Assembly (NCBI GenBank): GCA_963682175.1 | Contig: OY821784.1 | Span: 27,199,621 to 27,263,620 of the forward strand | DNA: 64,000 nt | Direction: 5' to 3' | DNA from: Triglochin maritima | Lineage: Eukaryota; Streptophyta; Magnoliopsida; Alismatales; Juncaginaceae | Shown here: positions 55,855 to 64,000 of the stretch, piece after piece | Layout of the letters: the number at the start of each line of letters is the position of its first letter | Position numbering within the stretch: position 1 is the first letter of the stretch | Notes under the pieces: generated by a model | Databases searched by the model: none | What the model was told of the DNA's origin: nothing | What the model saw: the letters and a program-made list of their open reading frames with translations, nothing else | Position numbers and translations under genes: made by a program

Positions 55855-56635
55855 ATGGATTCTTCGACTCCTGCCGTCGATAGCGAACATGTCCCAGAAC
55901 CGGTGGGTCTCTAAATTTTTTTCCCCTGGGTCGTTATTTTTTGATGAACTTTCGTTTCTTCAATTTTTTGTTTTAGGGAACCACCCACTACTTCCGGGAA
56001 TCCCGGTGCTCCTCGACGGCCATCCGAAAGCAGTTTGACAGGATGAAGAAGGTTGAGAAGGAGGTTTTCCGGAGCACCCCTTTCGGTCACTTCCTAGACC
56101 TTCCTAACATTACTACGGACAACGAAATAGTCGGTTGGTTCGTCGACCACTATGATGCGGAGGAGGTGGGGCTGAGAATAGGATCAGGGGTAGTTCCCCT
56201 TACACCGGAAGACGTTGCCCTAATTTTGGGGTTACGTGTGCATGGGAAGACCGTGATGATGGAACCATTGGGTGTACAGAGGCGAGAAGGGGTGAACCTT
56301 GACAACACACAACTTTTAGGTCATATGCTGGCAAGCAGTACCATGGGCGAGACGGAGGAGTACGTTCGTCTACTGATTTCTTTCATCTTCAACCATTTTT
56401 TGTTCTATGATGGAACACTTCGACCGAAGCAATGGTTCATGCACCCTTTGAGGAACATCATACGCATAAACAGATACGCATGGGCAAGTGCAGTTCACGA
56501 AGCCCTGGTTGGGGGCCTGGAGAAAGCAAGCTTAGAATTGCAGGAGAGAAGAAAGGCAGGGAACCTCATTATGAGGCAGGGGAACGTCGACGGTTGTGTG
56601 GCAATACTACAAGTAAGTGTTTTTTCGTTTTATTT

Positions 56636-57295
56636 TGTCTGTTCGGATTAAGTGGTGTGTATGTTCGGATTAAGTTTTCTGTGTGTTTGGAATATGTTGT
56701 GTGTCTGTTCGGTTTAAGTTGTGTGTCTGTTTGGTATATGTTGTGTGTCTGTTCGGAATAAGTTGTTTGTCTGTTCGGAATAAGTTGTGTTTCTGTTTGG
56801 AATATGTTGTGGGTCTGTTTGGATTAAGTGGTGTGTCTGTTCGGATTAAGTTTTCTGTCTGTTTGGAATATGTTGTGTGTCTGTTCGGTTTAAGTTGTGT
56901 GTCTGTTCGGTTTAAGTTGCGTGTCTGTTCAGAATATGTTGTGTGTCTGTTCGGAATATGTTGTGTGTCTGTTCGGAATATGTTGTGGGTATGTTCGGAA
57001 TAAGTTGTGTGTCTGTTCGGAATAAGTTGTGTGTCTGTTCGGATTAAGTTGTGTATCTGTTCGTAATATGTTGTGGGTTTGTTCGGAATAAGTTGTATGT
57101 CTGTTTGGATTAAGTTGTGTGTCTGTTCGGAATAAGTTGTCTGTTTGTTCGGAATATGTTGAGTGTCTGTTCGGAATATGTTGTGTGTCTGTTCGGAATA
57201 AGTATCTGTTTGTTCTGTCTGTTCGGATTAAGTTGTGTGTCTGTTCGGATTATGTTGTCTGTCTGTTTGGATTAAGTTGTGTCTATTTTGAATAT
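56636..57295 (+). repeat. 22-bp minisatellite filling intron 2 of the ULP1-type gene
   Basis: About 30 head-to-tail units of the type TTGTGTGTCTGTTCGGAATAA plus G, with single-base variants (tttaag, ttaag, tatgt). It makes up most of the 734-bp intron 56613-57346. It stays open in some frames, giving spurious Cys/Val/Leu-rich ORFs. Confidence 0.93.
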
Positions 57296-57842
57296 GAACG
57301 TATGTCTGTTGAGTTGTTCTAAATAGTTATTTTTTTCCATTTGAAGGTGTGGCTTTGTGAGAAATTCAAATTGGAGGAGCCCAGAACTGGAGTTTTTCCA
57401 CGAATGAGAAGTTGGACGGAAATGTTTGGGAAACGATTAACCCTGAGGAAATGGGAGGAACGTGGAATTACCTTACCTCCGATTTACAACGACAAGTTCG
57501 ACCTGATGGGGGCTCCATCAATGAGTGAAAGGGAGCTGGAACTTATTAGTTATGTTCGAACTCCTGTTCGAAAGGGCTCAGCTTCAACAAGCAGTTTGCC
57601 AAGGCTCCAACTGACAGACTGCAACATTCCATGTGACCCGCTGCTCCAAGAGTTGGAGCTGAGTGAGGTGAAGACGAAATGGCTGAGGGCTGAAGCTGCC
57701 CTTAAGAAGGCGACAAAAGAGGTTAACGACCTGAATGAAGAACTGAGGATGACCCAGGAAGAGTGTGAGAGGCTGAGGGAAGAAATTATATATCTTCGAG
57801 GGACAGGGACATGTGAAAATACTGGTGGGGAGAAAGACGAAG

Positions 57843-58290
57843 ATCTAAATATAGAGGAGGATGAGGAAGAAGAAGTGAGGAAGAGGGATGAGGAAGAGAG
57901 AAAGAGAGAGGAGGAGGAAGAAGAGAGAAAGAGGGAGGAGGAGAGGAAGAAGGAAGAAGAGGAGAAGGAAGAAGAGAGAAAGAAAGAGGAGGAAGAGAGA
58001 AAGAGGGAGGAGGAGAGGAAGAAGGAAGAAGAGAGAAAGAGAGCGGAGAAGGAGGAAGAGAAGAAGAGGGAGGAGGAGAAGAAGAGGGAGGAGGAGAGGA
58101 AGAAGGAAGAAGAGAGAAAGAGATTGGAGAAGGATGAAGAGAAGAAGAGGGAGGAGGAGAAGAAGAGGGAAGAAGAGAGGAAGAAGGAAGAAGAGAGGAA
58201 GAGAGTGGAGAAGGAGGAAGAGAAAAAGAGGGAGGAGGGGAGGAAGAAGGAAGAGAAGAATCAAGAAGAGGAAAAGGAACAAAAGAGCAA
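57843..58290 (+). repeat. Coding minisatellite for a Glu/Lys/Arg helix
   Basis: Purine-only DNA (GAG, AAG, AGA codons) with recurring units such as 'EEERKKEEERKR' and 'EKKREEEK'. The product is of the ER/K single alpha-helix type. Long antisense ORFs here are artefacts of the purine strand. Confidence 0.85.
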
Positions 58291-59344
58291 GCCCTAGAAA
58301 CCAAACTGGGGCGTGAAAAGACAACGCTCGACGGCCATCGTGGAGCAGCAGAGGAAGGAAGATGAACAGCGGGGCAAGAAGAAGAAGGTGGAAGAAGAGC
58401 AAAAGAGAAAAGAGAGAGAGGCTCAAAGGAGCCTAAAGAAAAAAATGGAAAAAAGGGGGAATTATAGGTTGGCCGTCCACTTGGGAGGGAACAAGCCTGA
58501 TGTTGACATGGCTGCAATGGGAACGTTGTCAGCTGATGAGGTCAACATGATATTGAACTTGACCGCAGCCAACAAGGACAATAGAGAGGTCATCTGGAGA
58601 GGCGATATGTGCAGTTTAACACGCACCGACCTGAAGGAATTTATAACGCCTCGGATGGATATTAGCGACCAAACTATCGACGCTATGCTTTCGGTTCTCG
58701 AAGAAAGACACCCAACACAAAAAGTTATATGCATATCAACATTCGAGTCAGGGCGAATTTTGGGTGACCAAGGCAGAGCAATTGATGATTTTATCCTCCC
58801 TAAAATAGAAGGTGCGTCTCCAACAGAGTCCGTAATCGCACAACCATGCTGGTCTGCAGGTCATTGGACTCTGGTGGTTGTCCACGACCCGTCGAAGGAG
58901 ATTTTGGCGTTCAACAGTATCTCTAGGGAGCTAGAGCAAGGTGAAGATCCAGAGCAGACCATAGGCGTACATGAATGCGCAGCAGCGGATGTGGCTGACT
59001 ACTGGAGGGATCTACTAAAGGTCGACTGACCCTTGAGAATCCTCAGGAAAAATAGTCAACGACAACCACCGGGGAGCAACGATTGCGGTGCCTATGTTTT
59101 AAACTGGATAAAGTGCCTAATGCTAAAACTTGACCCGACGAAGGAGAAGGACACCAATAACATCCACTGTATCAGCGGTGAATTGGCAGTCATGTTACTT
59201 AGGGACCGCCGATCGTGTGTGCAGATCTGAAAAGAGACACAACTTTTAGTGTTTATTTGCTTACATGTACAAATTACAAACTCTTTATTTTGGTTATTTT
59301 TATAGTCTTGTGTTTTTTATATGTACAAATTACAAACTCTTCCC

Positions 59345-59815
59345 ATACAACTTATTCCGAACAGAAACACAACTTAATCCGAACAGACCCACAACATATT
59401 ACGAACAGACAGACAACTTATTCCGAACATACACACAACTTATTTGGTCATGTTCAAAATAGACACAACTTAATCCAAACAGACAGACAACATAATCCGA
59501 ACAGACACACAACTTAATCCGAACAGATAGATACTTATTCCGAACAGACACACAACATATTCCGAACAGACACTCAACATATTCCGAACAAACAGACAGC
59601 TTATTCCGAACAGACACACAACTTAATCCGAATAGACATACAACTTATTCCGAACAGACCCACAACATATTACGAACAGATACACAACTTAATCCGAACA
59701 GACACACAACTTATTCCGAACAGACACACAACATACTCCGAACAGACACACAACATATTCTGAACAGACACGCAACTTAAACCAAACAGACACACAACTT
59801 AAACCGAACAGACTC
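59345..59815 (-). repeat. Inverted copy of the 22-bp minisatellite
   Basis: Reverse complement of the intron array. The order of variant units over about 59420-59815 matches 56885-57300, so it is an inverted duplication, not an independent array. It ends abruptly at 59815 where gypsy sequence begins. Confidence 0.9.
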
Positions 59816-59996
59816 TAACAGGTAAGAATGCATAATCTTTTGCTTTGGATTTTAGTGACCAACTTGATTAAAAAGGAAATTATTTATTGATCTTGGGACA
59901 AACTACAAGTCAAAACATGTCAAATTGAGCCCGAGACAACTATATCAAACATAGAAGTAAACCAAAGAAAGCAGAAGGAAAATGGATCTCACCAGA

Positions 59997-60031
59997 CCGC
60001 CAGTTGGCGGTCTCAGGCCGCTGATTGGCGG
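59997..60031 (-). promoter_or_regulatory. Twin palindrome in the relic leader
   Basis: CCGCCAGTTGGCGG (59997-60010) and CCGCTGATTGGCGG (60018-60031), starts 21 bp apart, about 130 nt after the primer site. Same layout as 34238-34272. Confidence 0.6.
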
Positions 60032-60159
60032 TCCAAGTGCCTTTGTTCTACTCTGAACTTCTTCTGGTGATTTCCTGTGATCCTCGGAGTCTCTTGGAAC
60101 ATAGAAACTACAAAAAAAATCACTCGGATTGTCCAAACTAGAGTCTGGATTGAGTGCCT

Positions 60160-60176
60160 CCCCGGCAGCGGCACCA
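60160..60176 (-). other. Primer binding site, tRNA-Asp, decayed
   Basis: Minus strand TGGTGCCGCTGCCGGGG, two mismatches against the site at 16949-16965. Confidence 0.85.
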
Positions 60177-60182
60177 AAAACT

Positions 60183-61559
60183 TGTTTAAATGGATTAAGT
60201 TTAGACCGCAAGTGCATGACGTCGGTGAAGACGTGACAAATACGGGTCGATCCACATGGAGGTGTGTTGATTCTAGTTCGTTCGAATACAAGTGGGAAAG
60301 AGAGAGGAGAAGAAGTGATTACACTAAACTAAACAAAACAAAATAATGCTACGCTAGACTAGTAAGCAACAAACAAAAATGATGAAAGCAAGCAACAATG
60401 AAACTAAACTAACTAATAAAGAAAGATAGAATTCAAGAAGAGAAACCCCTAAGGGGTGGAGAGTGTGTACACATGAAATAAGTGGTGATTAAGACATTCA
60501 ATAGAGCACAAGTGTAGGTAGTGTTGTTATGCATAAGAAATACCTCATGACAAGACCTATCATCCAAATCACTAACCTAAGTGTTCAATATAAGCATGAA
60601 GAAGTTTGTTATTAAGAACCAAAACAAGCATGGAATGTACCTAAAGATTATGGCAGAAACCATCAAGTTCAGTATTCTCTTTAATTCAAACAAACATACT
60701 CACATTTCTCACATAAAACAACAAATATGATACATTCCATTCTACATGATATGTATAAACATCAACTTCACCCTCAAAGGGGGATGAAACTACTCACTAC
60801 TCATTAAACTACAAACTACATTAAGAAAAGAAAACATTCTATTACTTCTACTAAGATAAAACAATATTAAGCTAAGCAAGCATGAATTAAAAGAGAAGAC
60901 AACATTAAAACAAAATAAAAAATTATTTTATTTACATGACTCACATTACAAGCATCATTCTTCTACACCTTGAGTTTTGCTCCAAGGCTTACTCCAAGTA
61001 GAGAGAATGACACCAAGCAATGAGTAAATACAAAGGAGGAGTTCTATTTATAGTCATAGAAAAAGGTAATCGGGGACAATCTCACGATGTGGGACTAATG
61101 AAACTTCTAAAAATGAATACAAACAACATATCACACAACCACGAGAAGCCGGGTTAGATCCTGCGCATTATGGACCGCCAATTGGCGGTCAATTTTGGTC
61201 GGAGTCGATCTGGTTTCAGTTGTATTCTTTATTTCTTCAATTTTTCGCATGTGGTGCACCTGCATCAACTATTTGAGTCTAGGCCCGAACCTAATTGTCA
61301 AAATACTCCTCATGATGGTATGAAGTTTCTTAATTTGCTTATTGGTCCTTATGGTTTATGTCTAGGTCCCTCCCTCTTGCATATCAGTCCATAAGTCTCA
61401 TAATTCAGTCTTTTTTCTTGCATTCAGGTATTTTTCATGTCTCTTCTTCTCAAACATGTTTATTCCTGAAACTTAAATATAAAACTCGTTACGTAGCATT
61501 GCTTAGGTTCAAAATAGAGAATATAAGACACCAATATAAACATGATATGATGTCTATCA
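60183..61559 (-). repeat. LTR of the recombined relic
   Basis: Begins TGTTTAAATGG and ends TCTATCA on plus. One CCGCCAATTGGCGG palindrome (61175-61188) lies about 120 bp upstream (minus sense) of the TATA box CTATAAATAG (61044-61053). Related to, but clearly diverged from, the LTRs of the element at 24617-36010. Confidence 0.85.
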
Positions 61560-63206
61560 AATACCCCTACACCTAGTTTTTGCTAGTCCCGAGCAAAACA
61601 AAGAAAAATAAAAATAAAAGAAAGGAAAACATCCGAAAAACAGGGAAATCCTAACTCACTTTCGTAGGAATCACGGTTGCACTTAGCATGTGCAACAAGC
61701 CGTTAAAACCCCTTATCGCCAAGGAGGAGGAGTGTTGTCTCCTAAGAGTTTTCAGCGGATACACCCACAAAATCTGAACATAGATGCATTATTCAACCTA
61801 GTAGCATGACACGATGGACTCATTTTCATCAATTATTGGATACGGTAATTCTAGGGGACGACTCTATATATGTATTCAGTCCACACACCTAGCCTAGTAA
61901 ACCATTCATGCAAGTTAATTAAGAACTTAAGTGAAAGACATTGGCAACCTTAACATCCTCAAGTGATACAAAGTGTAAAGTCCATTAAGGTTCTTATTTG
62001 TATTAGCATCTTCTTTTCTTTTTTTTCTTTTTTTCTTTTTGCTTCCTTTTATTTTGTGTTTAGTTGGTGTTTGATTCTCTAGGGGTTAGGTTTCGTGCAT
62101 CATTTCCTATGAGGACTTACACTATCACGTACACATTTCCCCACATCTCTACATAGGGCGATCCCTACCGACCGTGTAGCGGGAGTTCGGTCGGTGCATC
62201 CCATGTCAGATGACTCGAAAGCACCAGGCACTAAGTCCCCTCTGACCTAATTTCCCGAGTGATAGGAGCCGTGCGAGTAGAGAGAACACCTACCACTTAT
62301 TTCTTATGTACACATGAACCAAAACCCTACACTTACAGTTTCAGAAAAGGAGTTTAAAGTTCCCTGACTATGACAAACTTCCTTACACTAACAGACACGA
62401 ATAATGTGACTCACTAGGTTCTGGGTGGACTTTTCTCTTTGTTTGATTACTGAAACCCTATGGTTTCACGCCCCCGAGTGAAGACTGGGCTGCATCCTTA
62501 CGACTAGATAAGAGCTAAAGCCGACATACTAGATATCCTAATGCATCATGTTCAAGTCAATTTTTGAGAGCTTCTCTTTTGATTGCCTATCAATGGGTTT
62601 GCACATGCTAAACACATGCAAAATCCACAAAACATTTTCTTTCGCAAACACATGAAGATTTTGAAAGAAATGTGAAAATTTAAAGCACTAGACAAGCAAA
62701 AGAAGATAAGTCACTCAAGGATCATGACAAGCAGATATATCGATATTAAATGCAGCACACTAACATAACCCTAACAATACAAACAAAACAAAACAAAAGG
62801 AGAAACACTCGACTATGTGCATACGTAAAACACCCCCCCCCCCACTTACTTCATACATTGTCCTCAATAAATGTGAGTATGATACTACATGAATTTTTGC
62901 ATGAAAAAGAAAAGATCTCACCAATGTGAAGCACAATGAAAGTTTCATGGTCATGTTGATGGACATAAACCCGAATTCCCAAAAACCTGTGAGATACTTA
63001 AGAAGGGAGACAAATACGTCAAACAAATGGGGCCCAAATACTCAAGGGTTAGGGCCACAACAACCACTGCTCACTTTTGGAGTCTTTTGTGCTAAACAAG
63101 ATATATATATATATCAACAAACATATTCTCATAATCATTTGGTCAAGGAACATCAAATGAGAACATCGAGTCATGTGGACCAGATATTTGCCAAGATGGG
63201 CCCACT
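61560..63206 (-). other. 3' region of the relic with conserved cis signals
   Basis: Contains the polypurine tract next to 61560, hairpin TTTTGCT/AGCAAAA (61578-61598), hairpin GTTGCAC/GTGCAAC (61676-61696), T-rich tracts (about 62010-62040), and an internal G-tract with 'tattgaggacaatg' (62831-62869). It is collinear with 26196-27700. No gene. Confidence 0.7.
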
Positions 63207-63679
63207 TCATTGGTACTCTGATGTATCATGAGGGGTGAACCCCTGATGGTATTGGTTGGGCGTAGGCAATATAAATAAGTGGAGTTGTGTTGCCACGCTA
63301 GGGTTTAGTTGCTCGTCGAACAAAACCTTCCAACCAATAGGTTGGTGCATCGAAATGAGTTCCTCAGGCTCATTCGGGGAATGTGGCACACCAGTCGCAC
63401 TACAAATGGGGCTTCTCCCTAAGTCATCCAACAAGGACCACCCAACCTCCTTCATATTATGAAGCATAAGCTCTGTCGCAGGTGGGTCTTTGTTGGAGTC
63501 AATGTGAACCTCAAAGGGCTCAACGGCCATGAGACATGGGATAAAAACACATATGGTATGGGCATATGATGAGGTGTGTCCCCCTCACTAATAGTCTCAA
63601 CTGAATCATCCAATAAACACTCCCTTTGTATATTTATGTTTGATGCCAGCTCACTCTGTTGCATTACAAAGACATGCAA
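63207..63679 (-). pseudogene. Protease-RT linker fragment of a gypsy polyprotein
   Basis: Two overlapping minus-strand frames match the linker between protease and RT of the polyprotein at 27771-33398 (residues about 860-910). For example 'VEPFEVHIDSNKDPP' here corresponds to '[15 protein letters not shown]' there. It joins directly to the 3' region, so RT and integrase were deleted, as in the gag-protease element. Confidence 0.65.
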
Positions 63680-63694
63680 TGGGTTTTCGTTGGG

Positions 63695-64000
63695 TGATTG
63701 ACATCATTCATGCTTAAATTTGTATCTTATATCCAGTATCTTACACCTAAGCAATGCTACGTGATGAGTTTTATGTTTGAATTTCAGAAATAAATAAGTT
63801 TGAAGAGATGAAGCATGAAAGGACCCAAAAGCAGGGAAAAATGACTTAATTGTGAGACATGGGGACTAAGATGCAAGGGAGAAGGACCTGAACGTAAGAC
63901 CGACGGACCAAAGAGTAAAACAAAAAACTCCACATCATCATGGGGAGTATATTGGCAATTCTATTCGGGTAGGAGCTCCAGCAAGTGACGTAGATGCATC
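63695..64000 (+). repeat. Start of an Athila-type LTR, cut by the window edge
   Basis: Begins TGATTGACATCATTCATGC. It is close to the reverse complement of the solo LTR at 2367-3905, in sense orientation on plus. The bases before it are TTGGG (63690-63694), the possible left target duplication. It inserted in or beside the relic. Confidence 0.88.

Larger units (their letters stand above)
55855..59230 (+). pseudogene. PMD-like / ULP1 (C48) protease gene of a DNA transposon
   Basis: Exon 1 55855-55902, exon 2 55977-56612, exon 3 57347-59230; introns GT-AG, all in phase. Exon 2 carries a PMD/DUF1985-like region ('STPFGHFLDLP', 'LTPEDVALILGLRVHGKTV'). Exon 3 has a coiled-coil start (about 57640-57790), then about 150 residues of almost only Glu, Lys and Arg (57843-58290), and a ULP1-type cysteine protease: His in 'SAGHWTLVVVH', Asn in 'AFNSI' where Asp is common, Gln/Cys region 'PPGSNDCGAYVLNW'. 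Stops at 58295-58297 and 59027-59029 interrupt exon 3 in the same frame. Proteins of this kind are carried by plant MULE (Kaonashi-type) and CACTA elements; the terminal repeats were not found, so the class is open. Confidence 0.85.
59816..63694 (-). mobile_element. Recombined Athila-type relic: internal - LTR - internal
   Basis: A single LTR (60183-61559) has a primer binding site on its left (leader 59816-60182) and a polypurine tract with 3' region on its right (61560-63230). In element sense it is therefore both a 5' LTR of one copy and the 3' LTR of another. This is expected from recombination in a tandem or between neighbouring elements. Both outer parts are truncated: by the minisatellite junction at 59815 and by a new LTR at 63695. 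Confidence 0.8.

Noticed and set aside
56636..57295. CRISPR-like regular repeats
   Set aside because: Units are contiguous 22-bp minisatellite copies without spacers, inside an intron of a plant transposon gene.
56683..57322. Cys/Val/Leu-rich proteins encoded in the minisatellite
   Set aside because: Long frames arise because the repeat lacks stops in some frames; the segment is bounded by splice signals and is intronic.
57786..58517. Ser/Pro- and Leu-rich proteins on the minus strand
   Set aside because: They are antisense shadows of purine-only codons of the Glu/Lys/Arg helix.

Overview
The window is plant nuclear DNA, almost certainly from an angiosperm. It is an intergenic block built from nested transposable elements. 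Evidence for a plant: Ty3/gypsy elements of the Athila/Tat group primed by tRNA-Asp, Ty1/copia elements primed by initiator tRNA-Met, CACTA and Mutator-like (MULE) DNA transposons, plant mobile domain (PMD) proteins, spliced GT-AG introns and AT-rich spacers. I found no convincing host gene, no rRNA or tRNA gene and no CRISPR array. The species cannot be named from this sequence.

Layout, left to right. 1-408 is the end of an Athila-type LTR lying next to a SIRE/Maximus-like copia LTR remnant (409-1136). 2367-3905 is a solo LTR with a perfect 5-bp target duplication (TSD). A CACTA transposon starts at 5624 and runs to about 13.5 kb. It is split by a deleted copia element (5731-8648, TSD CCAAC) and by a solo LTR (9486-12426, TSD CCTCC) that itself contains another solo LTR (10914-12285, TSD CGTAG). 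15774-23096 is a young non-autonomous gypsy element (TSD AGTAT) coding only for gag and protease, broken by two stops. 24617-36010 is a full-length Athila/Tat element on the minus strand (TSD CATAC) with near-identical LTRs and one uninterrupted gag-pol frame; its integrase has Asn where the second catalytic Asp belongs. 36271-44458 is an older full-length copia element with several frame breaks.

The DNA-transposon part (about 48.8-59.8 kb) holds the most unusual content. A 6.5-kb MULE (48818-55315) has about 62-bp terminal inverted repeats and a 10-bp TSD. It carries two convergent genes. One is an intact four-exon PMD gene. The other is a MULE transposase whose last exon splices in an OTU cysteine-protease domain; this gene carries one nonsense codon. 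The first intron of each gene, just inside each terminal repeat, contains a GC-rich array of palindromes. Next to it (55855-59230) is a broken gene combining a PMD-like domain, a long Glu/Lys/Arg helix and a ULP1 (C48) protease. Its second intron is a 22-bp minisatellite that reappears in inverted order downstream of the gene. From 59.8 kb to the end lies a recombined Athila-type relic (internal - LTR - internal) and the start of another plus-strand LTR at 63695.

Cross-element signals stand out. (1) A twin palindrome (two 14-bp palindromes 21 bp apart, or two 16-bp palindromes 32 bp apart) recurs in the U3 of some gypsy LTRs, about 135 nt after the primer binding site of three gypsy elements, and in a copia LTR. 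(2) Two hairpins and a doubled G-rich polypurine-like tract are conserved at the 3' end of three gypsy elements whose LTRs differ. These are candidate cis-acting replication or regulatory elements. All identifications come from reading the sequence; no database search was run.
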